A stretch of 64,000 nucleotides of DNA from Chrysoporthe austroafricana (taxonomy: Eukaryota > Ascomycota > Sordariomycetes > Diaporthales > Cryphonectriaceae). The notes beneath the pieces were generated by a model. That model was not told the origin of the DNA, did no database searches, and saw nothing but the letters and a program-made list of their open reading frames with translations. Shown piece after piece: positions 20,957 to 32,987 of the stretch (position 1 is its first letter; each line of letters opens with the position of its first letter). Location of the stretch: the NCBI GenBank assembly GCA_001051155.2, contig JYIP02000001.1, positions 5,022,001 to 5,086,000 on the forward strand. Direction: 5' to 3'. The position numbers and the translations under genes are program-made.

Positions 20957-23140
20957 CTACAGCGCCCAGCTCGGTATCTCGACGCCCCTCTCCCTGTAGT
21001 AATCCCTAAACAACTTCTTGAACCATTCGGCTTTCCTCCAGACGTCGTACGGGGTGCGATCTAGCTGCTCTGCTATCGTGACTAGGTTGTAGCTGTTGTC
21101 GTGTATTGACCGACAAAGAATCCTTTCCTCCCTCTCGTCCCAATCTTGTCCATCCCATTCGTCACTTGCTGAAGCACCGTGGACGCTCGGGGTATAATGC
21201 TGCCTCGACGCGTTCCTGTTGCGGACAGGACTGCTCACGAATGGGTCGTCCTCATCTTCGTCGATCGCGAAAGAGTCGTCGCCTTCGGTAAGATCAACCA
21301 CGGCACGGCCATCCCAGGGAGCAGCCCCAACGCTGCCCTGGGAAGGCTGGATCCTGCCCTGCGCAGGATAACTGAAATGAGACGCTTGCGAGGCTGCAAA
21401 CTCTCTATCCGCCGCTACGGCGCGATCCCACATTTCCTTTAAAGGATCTGCTCTGTTCCTTAAGTCCTGTGTATGCTTGCAAGCAGCCGCCCACTTTATT
21501 GCGTCCTGTCGTCTCTCCTCTTCCTCTTCTCGCTTCCTTGCAGCGCTGATCTGCGCCTGTCTCCTCAGACTCTGTTGGCGAATCAGCTCATCCTGTCTCT
21601 GCTGCGCAACCTGTTTCTCATGGACCTGAAGTTTCCGTCCAGCTTCCTTAGCATCTGCGTGGAGTGTTAAGAGCTGGTTGTGGAGGATTTGTCTCGCTTT
21701 GCTCTTGCTTGCCTTGAGACCAGCCTCGCGCACGTCGAGCTCCTGATCCTTCTTCCTGAACTCCTCGTCAATGGGCCAAGCCTCCAGACCCTGGCCGAGA
21801 CACACTTCAAGGCACCTGGTCCATCTAACTACACGAAGAAGGAAATGGACCGAGAAAGAGTTGAGACGCAGACGCAACCATCCTCTATAGGACTCGGACG
21901 GCCCCAAATTGCATGCCTTTTCTAAGACGAGCACAAACATGGGAATGAGCCTCTTCGAAATGTCCCGCAAGAGGTGTTTTCTTGCTTTGACGGCACGACC
22001 AGCCAGATTCTCACCAGGTGCCCACTTCTGGCCGCAGATCTTTGCGACCGACTTGCTGATACCCCCAAGGGACTTCTTAAGCTCCTCGGTGTTGTCCCTG
22101 AGGTATGAGACCGTTCTATCGTAGTCATCGTCTGCATTGCCACCATTTCGCGCATCTGTTGCTTTGACCAGAATGTCGTTCAGCTCTAGGGCGTGCTTCA
22201 TCAAGGCCCGTCCAGTCGCAGATTTGCATTGGTTAAAGGCCCTATTTTCCCATATCTTGTTTGTCCAGGCGGCGTGCCGCAGGGTCTTGATGATGCCTCC
22301 CAGGCTGTGAATTTTGACCTCAATCAACGTTTCGTTTGATTGAAGAGCCTCGACGAAAGCCGTCTCCTCAGCTGCGGAATCTGGAACCTCTTCGTCACTC
22401 TCTTCCTCGGAGCTGGATACATCGTCGTTGTCTTGCACGTTCTGGCTATGCGTAATTGTGCTAGACTGTCTCTGGTGTTGCTGTTGATCTTGATTTTGCA
22501 GGGATGCCGGTTCAGCATTTCTTGCCTCTCCCTGCGCTGCCGCTCCCCGTCGAGCTCGAAGTTCGCGCGGCGAAACTCCGGTGGCTCCACCTAAGCCGCT
22601 GCGAGTCCCAACTGTTCCGCTATGAGATTGAGAGCTTGGTTTCGTATTGCGTGTCTGTTGCCGATTCCGGTTTGTCCTGGCTTGCTGGCTGGGACGTGTT
22701 GTCCGAGGCTTAGAGGTAGCAGCCTTCTTCACCTCCTTGTCCTGCCCTGTCCTCGCACCGTCGGGGCCCACCTGTCTCTCATCGAATCGCACCCCACGGA
22801 CGGTCCGGCTTTCCCCTGAGCGCGCCTCGTTGATAGCCGAGATGGCCTGGTCGAAGTTGACATGGATCGAGCCATTATCGTCGTCCTCATCGTTGCGTCC
22901 TTGCCTCGCCATGCGACGCGTCACAACTCCCACGCCCCGAGACTGCCCGCCTTTCATCTGAGTGGCGCTGGAGTCCCTCCTGACCTTCGCCGCGCTACCC
23001 GCCATCTGGGCTTTTGCCGATACCGCGTTGCCATGTTTCTGCCGCTTCGAGCTGGGCGAACCGAAGTAATCAGTCACGTTAGAACTGTCACCGTCCGGCT
23101 GCTGCTGTTGTGTAGCGGAGCGCGTGCGTTTCGTAGGCAT
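20957..23140 (-). CDS. unrecognised protein with Myb/SANT-like C-terminus
   Basis: Single exon, 727 residues; I do not recognise the family. Residues 1-240 are basic and disordered with several nuclear-localisation-like clusters (PTKRTR at 2-7, SKRQK at ~30-34) and Gln/Arg-rich tracts. An acidic Ser/Glu stretch (~235-255) precedes a helical domain (~260-470) containing W-T-N-K-I-W and V-V-R-W-T-R. Residues ~490-580 form a charged coiled coil. The last ~60 residues (W-D-E-R-E-E-R ... R-T-P-Y-D-V-W-R-K-A-E-W-F-K-K-L) look like a Myb/SANT-type helix-turn-helix, suggesting a nuclear, possibly chromatin-associated, protein. The start is the first ATG and the N-terminus is typical of nuclear proteins. 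It is divergent to the PTPA gene. Confidence 0.72.
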   Translation of the reverse strand: MPTKRTRSATQQQQPDGDSSNVTDYFGSPSSKRQKHGNAVSAKAQMAGSAAKVRRDSSATQMKGGQSRGVGVVTRRMARQGRNDEDDDNGSIHVNFDQAISAINEARSGESRTVRGVRFDERQVGPDGARTGQDKEVKKAATSKPRTTRPSQQARTNRNRQQTRNTKPSSQSHSGTVGTRSGLGGATGVSPRELRARRGAAAQGEARNAEPASLQNQDQQQHQRQSSTITHSQNVQDNDDVSSSEEESDEEVPDSAAEETAFVEALQSNETLIEVKIHSLGGIIKTLRHAAWTNKIWENRAFNQCKSATGRALMKHALELNDILVKATDARNGGNADDDYDRTVSYLRDNTEELKKSLGGISKSVAKICGQKWAPGENLAGRAVKARKHLLRDISKRLIPMFVLVLEKACNLGPSESYRGWLRLRLNSFSVHFLLRVVRWTRCLEVCLGQGLEAWPIDEEFRKKDQELDVREAGLKASKSKARQILHNQLLTLHADAKEAGRKLQVHEKQVAQQRQDELIRQQSLRRQAQISAARKREEEEERRQDAIKWAAACKHTQDLRNRADPLKEMWDRAVAADREFAASQASHFSYPAQGRIQPSQGSVGAAPWDGRAVVDLTEGDDSFAIDEDEDDPFVSSPVRNRNASRQHYTPSVHGASASDEWDGQDWDEREERILCRSIHDNSYNLVTIAEQLDRTPYDVWRKAEWFKKLFRDYYRERGVEIPSWAL

Positions 23141-23673
23141 AATGTTGTGAGAGGTGCGATTTGCGTGTAAATATTAATAGCGGGAACAGACTATACGTAA
23201 GGCAGATGGAGTATCGTGTATGGAATTGTGTTTACTCAGTACGCTTGAATATAGTGCGTGCAGTCGCGTCGCGCGAGTGGACCTTTACTTTACAGATGCC
23301 GTTGGGCAAAGAGAGGGGTCGGACCGGGATGAAGTAACGTGCCTGACGACCCTAACCCGGAGCTTCACATGGGAGCAGCGGCTACCTGCATCGGAACGTG
23401 AGTGCAGAGGGGCAGTTGTCAACAGCACCATTTGTCAACACCACTCAACTCAAACAACAAGTGCCTGCTCTGATACCTGCAGGTGACAAACTAGCTCCGG
23501 CGGTTCCTCCTCTCGATACCATATCCTACTAGCCGTTGGATCCCGTGCACCGCATAATCGATCTCGAGGCTTGGTTGACGGTCCGTGAGACGAGCCGTAG
23601 CTCATGAGAAACTCGTTTCAGCGGGACATCTCGTCATAGCAGCTCGGCTCATCACCTGGCATCCGCATTCACA
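23141..23673. other. divergent promoter region
   Basis: 533 bp between the minus-strand Myb-like gene and the plus-strand PTPA gene; no coding region seen. Confidence 0.4.
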
Positions 23674-25208
23674 ATGACGACCATGGATCAGTCATCCACA
23701 CCCTCCTCCTCCTTTCCCCAGCTCGAGACCCTCAATCCTTCCACTCCACACACCTTCCTCACCCCCAGCAAGTGTATCAACGATGGCCCGGACGTCGCGC
23801 GCTTCCTCACCTCTAAGGCTTACCGCGATATTGGCATCTTCGTGATGCAGCTCAACCGCGCCCTCTGCCCGCGGAAGAACCCCTCTGGCTCTGGCCCATC
23901 CAAGACTTTCCCCCTGGTCGGCGGAGACCGCCAGGACCCAGAGCCTGTCCGCAGATTGCAGAGCCTCCTGGAGAAGACCGCGGCTATCATCGACGAAGCG
24001 CCGCCAGACCCGGGCCCGAGGCGGTTTGGGAACATCAGCTTCCGTAAGTGGTACGGGCTGCTGGAGGAGAGGGTCGACGGGTTGTTGAGGGAGTATGTGG
24101 GTGCAGATGTGCTGGGGTTTGCAGCTGCCGGTGTGCAGGCTGGAGAGGGCGAGGGCGCTGATGCGATGGATGAGCTGAGGGCTTACTTCCTGGGCGGGTT
24201 TGGCAGCCCGCAAAGATTGGACTACGGCACGGGCCATGAGCTGAGTTTCCTGGCCTTTCTGGGGTGCTTGTGGAAGCTGGGTGCTTTCAAAGATAGCACT
24301 CAGGGCGGCGACGTCGAGCGCAGTATTGTGCTTGGTGTCTTCGAACCGTATGTCGACCCGGTTCGGACTAGAGAACGGTGACTGACAAGTATCGCAGATA
24401 CCTCAAGGTGATAAGAAGGCTCATTCTCACATACACACTCGAGCCCGCAGGATCGCACGGCGTGTGGGGTCTCGATGATCACTCGTTCATGCCGTACATT
24501 TTTGGCTCTGCACAGCTCACGCGTCCCATCACCGAGGATGAGGCGATGCCGCTTGAAGGGTCCGTAGAGAGGGCACCCAAGCCTGGGGATGTGTCCAAGT
24601 CTGATACTGTGGAGAGGCTACGAGAGGTGAACATGTACTTCTCTGCCATTGGCTTCATCAACGACGTGAAAAAGGGGCCATTCTGGGAGCATAGTCCGAT
24701 TCTATACGATATCTCCGGGATCAAGGACGGCTGGGGCAAGATCAACAAGGTGAGTCTACACTTCCAGGTTTACGTGGTTACGGCCGCCGGCTGACCGTGT
24801 CCAAAGGGGATGATCAAGATGTTCAACGCCGAGGTCCTCTCCAAGTTCCCCGTCGTGCAGCACTTCCCCTTCGGCTCCCTCTTCTCGTGGGACGAAGATC
24901 CAAATGCAGCTGCGCCGCAGCAATCCGTCCACATGGCGAACCAACCTACCGCCGCCGCCGCCACGTCCTCCCTGCCGGGAGGCACAGCTGCGCCTTGGGC
25001 ACAGGCGATGCGAATGCCCGGGCTCGGAGGGCCGGGCATACCGTATTCGAGACCGACGGAGCGGCGCGCTGTACCTGCCGATCGGAGCGCACGGTCGGGT
25101 GCCGAGTTGCCGGATGATTTGGTCCCGCTGGATTCGGTGCGGCCCTCCGGGCCGAGAGGAACTGCAGGTGCGCAGATCAGCGTCACTAAGGCGCCGTGGG
25201 CCAAGTGA
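23674..25208 (+). CDS. serine/threonine phosphatase 2A activator (PTPA, RRD1/RRD2 type)
   Basis: Three exons: 23674-24347, 24398-24749, 24807-25208; 475 residues. Intron 1 is 50 bp (GTATGT...CGCAG). Intron 2 is 57 bp (GTGAGT...) and must end at AAAG, because only that acceptor restores the conserved GWGKINKGMIKMF segment; a CTGAC branch site lies 11 bases upstream. Conserved PTPA blocks are visible: [47 protein letters not shown] and [15 protein letters not shown] is a peptidyl-prolyl isomerase that activates PP2A-type phosphatases; fungi normally carry two paralogues, and the long Pro/Ala/Arg-rich tail (~380-475) suggests the Rrd1 type, though that is a guess. Cytosolic/nuclear. Confidence 0.92.
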
Positions 25209-28039
25209 CGACGTGCGTGGACGTTTCTAGACCATCAGAGTTACCTCCGGAGATGGGGATTAACTATGCACACCCGAGCGAGGCCCAATAAGAGCCTCTA
25301 GGAACAATAAACATAGCTCAGGCACGCCTGTCTGAGGTCTGCCCATCTGATATATCAACACGCATCGCTCCTTCACACGGGCTGGTCGGACAAGGCTGAC
25401 AGATCGCACCGATGTCACAGCATCCAGGGGTGTCAGGGTGCAGCCGAGAGAAGCCCCACGATGACGACATGAATCTCGTAAGGGACTGACGCACGGGTCC
25501 GTGTCAGAGACGCCACGTTGTTTTAGCCTTGGGTGGCAAATGTCTCTCCTTTGAAGGGGCCCTCAAGACAAATGTAAACGTCTGTGTCGCAGCCTCCCGT
25601 GGAGGTCCTGAAACCAAGCCTCTTGGCCGCCCACGGCCGCCCTGCCCGGACTACGGCACAAAACAAAGCACGCTCTACCGCCAAAGTCCGGGCCGGGGGA
25701 ATCTCGGCCGAGTCAGTGGTGAGGGACGTTTGTCATGTCTACTACGGACTGAAAGCTCCGGCAGCCACCGCCAGGCACACCGCTGGGTCTCTCTTGGGGG
25801 TCTACTCTGGACAGTTCGCGAGTCGTTTGAGTCGCTCAGGCAGGCGAGAGATCGACAGCTGGCAGTTGCGATCGCCCAAAGCCCAGAGAATAGTGCCGTA
25901 TCACGTGGTACCGTATCAAAACTCTGCGTCGCCATGGTCCACCGACGAAGTGCAGAGTGGTCCATGCGGGACCTGTGGGCCTCTGGACTGCACTGCAACC
26001 TGAGAAATCCCTGTTTCTGCCGGCTCTCGGGAGACTGTTTGAATCGTGGAATGATAAGCTCCCGGGGTGCCAGGAGGAGGAGGCAACGGCCAGCGGGCGG
26101 AAGGGAGTGGGCAGTGTACTAGCAGCAACTAGGTAGAGTAAGGAGTGCGCTTACTACCATGTAGGAGCCACCTGCCCGTGCTATATCTCCGCGTCCAGAG
26201 CCTCGGGACGATCGTTTCGCGTCTCGAGGATAGTAGGAATTCTAGATCCAGGGGTGACCTCCTTATGGCCATGCCAATGCTTGACCCTCTGCGCCCTGAA
26301 CCCCGGTAAGGTTGACAGTCGTCATGTGATTTACCGTGCGTTTCGGTCATCACTGAATAATGTCGAGCGCGAAGTGGCATTCTGGACAGTGGCCAGAAGC
26401 CGGGAGGGCGAGCATCCGGTTAAAAGTCTTTGTCGTGTTCATTTCAGCATCTGCAATATCCGGGCGGCCAGGCCCCCTTTCTTGAGATGGCACCATTGGC
26501 TGGCTGTGGCTACCAGTAGTCACAGTGGATGAGGCGGCTAGTCCTGCGTAGCGCCTTTTAGGTACTGGGCCGATGACGTCCGGGCATTATGCCCTGGCGC
26601 GACCTGTGCATGCTGTGGGGTCCTAGCCTCGCCAAAAAGTTGTGCGTCTGCGAAAGGGTTTCTCAGGGACCCAAGCCGGATTTCCCCACCGCCCGCCACC
26701 GTCGTCGTCGACGAGCCTGGACGAGGGGGGAGGGGGCGTGGGAGCCGGAGCAAGGCGGCGAGGAGGCGGAATGGGGGTCCAGGGCGACGCATGCAAATTT
26801 TCAACTTTCCCATTGCTCTGATTCGACTTGCAGGACGCGCCCTGGCGGCCCCACGGACGAGTGTGGAAAGATCGTCGACCGGTACGGGGGGTTCCCAACC
26901 TGCAGTGCTCTCGCAGCTCACCTGGCGTGCCTGTGGCGGAGATAATCAGCGCGAGGCTGTTAGGGTTGCGACCCTGCCCGTTAGGGCCACCCCCGCCGCC
27001 GCGCCTGCATCGCTAGCAGATCTTCAACGGCCTCCATCGTCATTCCCGGTTTCCAGTCCCTCTATACAGATCCTTTGCCTCTTGAGTCCGCTTAGACCCT
27101 GCCCCAAACCCACCTGGGCCGCCACAAGCAACTCACTATGACAGGAAGTGCTGGGAAGAGGCCCAGAAGGCCCCAGGACCCCAGAGAGCGGCTGCCCACT
27201 CTTTTCGCCTCCCCCAGCTCCGGCCGACCTTGCTAGGCCTGGGCGAGCTCTGCAGGTGCCGCGTCCCCGTGCACTCAAACTCGAACATTGCCTGCTACAC
27301 CTCACACACCTCACACACTCTACCTAAAACCTGTCTTCTCCTGCATACCCGTGCAACCTCATCTCCTCTCGGGGTTGGCGACAAGGCGGGCAACATAGGG
27401 ACTGAACTGCAGCTTTGTGACGCCCTCAACATCTCGGCAACCCGTGTGCCTCTGCTCCTCAGCCCAGCCCTGCGTGTGGTGTCTCTGCCTTGCCTCATAT
27501 CACACATCCCCGTCACGGCTGGTGGGCCCTCCTCCTGCTGCCTCTGCTCTGGACTTCCGCCTCCCCGTCGTGACGTCTCTGCAGACTCCTGCAGACTCCT
27601 GCAGACTTCCCGGGGAGCTTCCGCCCGCTTTGATCTGCCTCTCTCTCTCATCGGACACGACGGCCGCGCCTCAAGCGCCTTGTCTCTCGATCTATCTTGT
27701 CTAACGCGACACCCACAGCGCAGTACGACGCGCAGCGACACCAACTTTCCTGTGTGCACATACCGGCTTCGATGTGGTGGAACACGCATACCAATGCATT
27801 ATAATACCGAGCGTCCAACACAGGCTTCCTCTTTGTCCCCAACCGGAGCTGCGCCGCAGGGGGTCAGAATCCTCAAACGCTCCAGCGAGTCACGACGCTC
27901 ACGGGCACACTGGTCACGGCCGACCCCATTTCCAAGGATACCATCATCTGCCCTTCATCGATCCTTTCCCGTCCCTGTACCTACGAGGCTTCTAGGTCTC
28001 TGAGGGAGAGGGGATCCAAGCACTGGGGGCAGAGCAGCC
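25209..28039. other. long upstream region of the phytochrome gene
   Basis: About 2.8 kb without a supported gene. The last ~900 bp are pyrimidine-rich and contain a CTGCAGACTC direct repeat at ~27579-27605. Upstream ATGs precede the phytochrome start (for example 27790), so a long leader with uORFs is likely. Confidence 0.4.
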
Positions 28040-31000
28040 ATGGACATGTCGGGTCATGATGAGGTCGCGGGCCAACAGAAGTCTCGCGCCTCGTCTTCGG
28101 AGGAGCCCGCGGTGGACGAGCATGATTTCGCCAGGGACTCTGTGCTGCCGTCGCAGTCTGCTTCCGGCCCGGGCAGCCCAACTCCTGTGCAGCCTCGCAT
28201 CGACACACACTTTCCTTTTGACGTCAATGCCCCGAATAGAGTTCAGACTCCCAGCGTCCAGTCCTCATGGAGTGCTGCCTCCGACCGCCAGCTAGGACAT
28301 GGCAGCCAGACTGCCCACTCCGACCGTGTGTTCCCCATCCGCTCTGTCATCAGCGTCGATCCCACGAACAGATCCTCTACCGACAACGAGTACTTCCCAC
28401 GAATGTCCACGGACGGCAGCGACTTGTCAGGCTTTCACAGGTCATCTTCAGCACGGCGTGATATTGAGACCCCAGTGTCCCGCTTTGGGGGTCCCAGAAG
28501 CGACTCTGTGCTTTCTCCGCCAGCGGCGATGTCGCCACCAACCATGCACCCGTCAGAGACGAGGCGGAGAAACAATACCACGACAGGGGCCAGGTCCAGC
28601 GTTCAGGCTGACGCTGAGCGCCAGGGATCACAGCCTCTGCCTATCTTCGCCAACGAGGCCACATCGGACGACGAGGGCTCAGAGGCCGCCGGAGAGGCTC
28701 ACTCCGATCACATCAGCTCAAGTGGACGGGACTCAACCGGTGTTCCGGACAGCGTCTTGGACAGCCTGACCACGACGCGCTTCAAGCACGTCATGACTGA
28801 CGAAGGCCACCTGGTCATAACTGGAAGAGATGGGACCCTCCAGCGCTGCGAGGACGAGCCGATACACACGCCTGGTGCTGTCCAAAGCTTCGGCCTCATG
28901 CTGGCTATTCGCGAGGAAGTAGACGGACGTTTCACAGTGCGGTACGCGAGTGAGAATTCGAGGCGTATCATTGGGTATTCTCCAATGGAGCTGTTCCGTT
29001 TGAGCAACTTCACGGACATCTTGACTGACGAACAAGCGGACAACCTGCTGGATCATGTCGACTTCATCCGGGACGAGGATGCCGATCCCGCAATCAATGG
29101 CCCAGAAGTATTCAGCATGTCTATACGGCCGCCCAAGAAGAGGTAAGGCCACCCTCGCTATGGGAATGTCGGGGTTCTGTTGCAGAGACAATGGGATATT
29201 AACAATATGAGCAGGACCATCAAGCTTTGGTGCGCCATTCACGTACATCCAGCACACCCAGATTTGGTCATTTGCGAGTTTGAGCTCGATGACGATCACG
29301 AGAACCCCTTAAGACCTGAGGACGAACGCACACCAGATGTTCCGCAAGATACCCTCCACGGCAACCCGACAATGGAAGAGTTGGCGGACAGTACCGAGAT
29401 CATGAGTAAGCCGCTAAGGGTGCTCAGAAGTGCCCGCAAGCGCAGAGGAGAGGCTGGCGCCATGCAGGTCTTCGATATCATGTCCCAGGTTCAGGACCAG
29501 CTGGCTTCTGCGCCAAACCTCGACCGATTCTTGAAGATCCTCGTGGGGATCGTGAAGGAGCTGACAGGCTTCCACCGTGTCATGATCTACCAATTCGACG
29601 CGTCCTTCAATGGCAAAGTCGTGACGGAGCTCGTAGATCCAACTCATACGAGGGATCTTTATAAGGGTCTTCACTTCCCCGCCTCGGACATTCCCAAACA
29701 GGCTAGGGAGCTTTATAAGCTCAACAAGGTGCGGTTGCTTTACGACAGGGACCAGGAGACGGCCCGGCTGGTATGTCGCTCCAAGGAGGACCTCCAAATC
29801 CCTTTGGACATGACCCATTCTTATCTTCGGGCCATGTCTCCGATCCACTTGAAGTATCTCGGCAACATGGCTGTTCGCTCGTCTATGTCGATCTCGATCA
29901 ACGCCTTCAACGAGCTTTGGGGCCTCATCGCGTGCCACTCTTACGGACAGAAGGGCATGCGTGTGCCATTCCCAATCAGAAAGATGTGTCGACTTGTCGG
30001 TGACACAGTCTCAAGGAACATCGAGCGCCTGTCATATGCCTCCCGGCTACAGGCACGCAAGCTCATAAACACCGTGCCTACCGACAAGAACCCTTCGGGC
30101 TACATCATCGCTTCCTCTGACGATTTGTTGAAGCTCTTCGACGCCGACTTTGGCATGCTGTCTATCAAAGGAGAGACCAAGATCATGGGCAAGGTCGGAC
30201 AATCGCAAGAGGCTCTGGCCATGCTCGAATACCTCAGACTCAGAAAGTTTACGTCGGTGTTGACGACACAGGACGTCAAGACCGACTTCCCGGATCTCCG
30301 CTACCCACCAGGTTTTCACTACATTGCCGGTCTCCTCTATGTCCCACTAAGTGTTGGAGGCCAGGACTTCATCGTGTTCTTCCGCAAGGGCCAGGTCAGA
30401 GAGGTGAAATGGGCCGGCAACCCATATGAAAAGATTGTTCAGGAGGGCACGCAAAATTACCTCGAGCCTAGAAAGAGCTTTCAAACATGGCACGAGACAG
30501 TACTGGGCAAATGTCGAGAGTGGTCTGAGGAGCAGATTGAGACAGCAGCGGTACTCTGTCTCGTCTACGGAAAATTCATCGAGGTCTGGAGACAGAAAGA
30601 GGCTGCTTTGCAGAACAGCCGTCTTACCAGGCTCCTCTTGGCCAATTCCGCTCACGAAGTTCGGACACCTCTCAACGCTATTATCAACTATCTCGAGATA
30701 GCACTCGAAGGCAGTCTCGACCAGGAGACTCGGGACAATTTGTCCAGGTCCCATTCAGCGTCCAAGTCGCTCATCTACGTTATCAATGATCTCCTCGATT
30801 TGACGAAGACCGAGGAGGGGAACGATCTGATCAAAGACGAGATCTTTGACCTTCAAGCATGCATAAGAGAGGCCACAGACCCTTTCAGAAAAGACGCTTC
30901 GAGGAAGGGAATCGGTTATGAAGTGGTCGAGCATCCCGGATTACCGAAATTTGTGTACGGCGATCAGAGGAAGGTCCGTCAGGCTGTTGCGAACGTGACA

Positions 31001-32987
31001 GCCAATGCTGTCGAGCACACGTCCGTGGGAGATGTCAAGATCGAGTACTATTGTACCTCTGTAGAGGGCCAGAAGATTCGCATCGAGATCATTGTGGAAG
31101 ATACAGGTCGCGGAATGAGTATGCCCCCTCCCCCCAACTAAAATCATTTTTAAAAAGTGTAAAATGAGGGAAACAGCCGAGGACTTGTTTAATTTTTGCT
31201 GACTCACTCTAGGCGATGCCAAACTCGATGCCCTGTTTCGCGCCCTTGAACAGGTTTCCACGGACGCAGACGAGGATGAGACTGAAGAATCTTTGGAGAG
31301 ATCCAAAGAGGACCTGAAGACTCTGGGTCTCGGTCTTGCGGTTGTCGCCCGGATCATTCGGTAAGATAATGATTTCTTGTTATCTTTAGGGGATGTGCCA
31401 AATCGTGTGGACGTCTCCCGTGTCGTTTTCGCTCTTTCGTGCAAAGGGCTCTGTCCCTGAGGAGAGACAATCCCAGACATCCAGACGATGCGGCCACACG
31501 TGGACTGGGTCCCAGAGGTCCTTTCGCGGCTGTTTCCATGTGTTGACGATGGCTAATATGATCAACAGGAATATGGACGGCCAGTTGCGGCTCAAGTCTG
31601 AGGACGGGAAGGGATCGCGTTTCGTCATACAGCTGCCTTTCGAGGTGCCACCAAACGACTCACCAATCGCCACCGATAGCTTGGAGCAGAACGATGCCAA
31701 TATGACGACATCTACGATTGCTTCTGTGTCGACAAGTTTGCCAGCTGTGCGCGAAGGCGAGGTGATGCTTGTCGACCGAGGTCCCAGTGGTGCGCCTAGC
31801 GCCCTCAAGCAGACCCTCAGTCATAGCCGCAGCTTCGATGAGAGCATCAGCGCCGGCAGTTATCGAAGTGCGACAAGCCGGGGCAGTGGCATGAGCACCA
31901 AGAGCGATGCCGATAGGCTCATTGACGCTATCCAAACCAGTCTGAGTCTTGGGGAGCCCGAATCCGAGGCGATGAGCATCCGACGACGCAATTCAAAAGG
32001 ACCGTACTATAGCTCGACCCCAAAGGCCTCTACGTCACGTTCCCTAAGTCCGTCGAACCGTCCTTTCGAGAGACCTACTATCTTGTCGAGATCTGTGTCC
32101 TCCCCTGGCAGACCGAACGATAAGGAAGTTGACACAACAGCTACTGTGGGAATGGCATTTGTGACGGACGCGAAAATGCCTATCAAGCCCGTGAAAGTGC
32201 CAGACGACTACAAGGATCAGCCTGACAGACCTGCACAGCCTAGCCAGACATCCGGCGTTGTATTCGAAGTCGGCGACAGTCCGCTACCGCCTGCGTCGAA
32301 TGACACGACAACGGATGGCAGAGTTCATCTATCTGGCCTTCCAGGTTCATCCAAGTTACAGGTTCTAGTGGCTGAAGACGACCCCGTCAACATGAAAATT
32401 CTGAGGAAGCGGTTGGAGAAGGCTGGACACACAGTCTTCCATACCGTGAACGGCGAGGACTGTGCAGCAGCCTACGAGGACAGTGACGGGAAGTTAGATG
32501 TTGTCCTCATGGACATGCAAGTAAGTTTTGTATAATGCTTCCCCTGATATTGCCTAGCCATTCTGATCGCCTGTGTTAGATGCCTATTGTGGACGGACGT
32601 CGTAGTACCGAAATGATTCGAGCCATCGAAACCGCTGGCGAGCACCACAAGCTCTCCGCTCTTGCATTGAACCACGGTAGGATACCGATCTTTGCTGTGT
32701 CTGCCTCGCTTGTCGAACGCGAGAAGGACACGTATATGACTTCAGGGTTTGATGGTTGGATCCTCAAGCCTATCGATTTCAGGAGACTTGAGCATCTTCT
32801 GTTCGGCATTATCGATGACGAAGCGCGGAACGATGCTGTCTACGCGACTGGCGAATGGGAGCGCGGTGGCTGGTTCAGGAAGAGATTAGAGCTTCCCTTC
32901 GCCGACAAAGCCAAAGATGCACCGTCGCTACGTGACGTGGAACTGAAAGGCAACGAGATCAACGCCGCGCGGGACAGCTTGAGCTAA
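28040..32987 (+). CDS. phy: fungal phytochrome, hybrid histidine kinase (PAS-GAF-PHY-HK-RR)
   Basis: Five exons (28040-29142, 29215-31118, 31213-31360, 31569-32520, 32580-32987), all in phase, 1504 residues. N-terminus is disordered (1-250). C270 in the C-E-D-E-P-I-H-T-P-G motif is in the position of the bilin-attachment Cys of group II fungal phytochromes such as A. nidulans FphA. Then follow PAS (~275-370), GAF (~465-620, with PASDIP at ~523), PHY (~640-820, tongue motif P-R-K-S-F at ~786), the dimerisation/phosphoacceptor H848 (AHEVRTPLN) and the ATPase with N box (~962), EDTGRGM (~997) and LGLGLAV. A ~250-residue low-complexity linker leads to a receiver domain (~1314-1445) with acidic pair EDD, phosphoacceptor D1367 (MDMQMP) and LKP. 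It is a red/far-red sensor signalling by phosphorelay. Intron 3 (208 bp) is unusually long for this gene. Confidence 0.95.
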
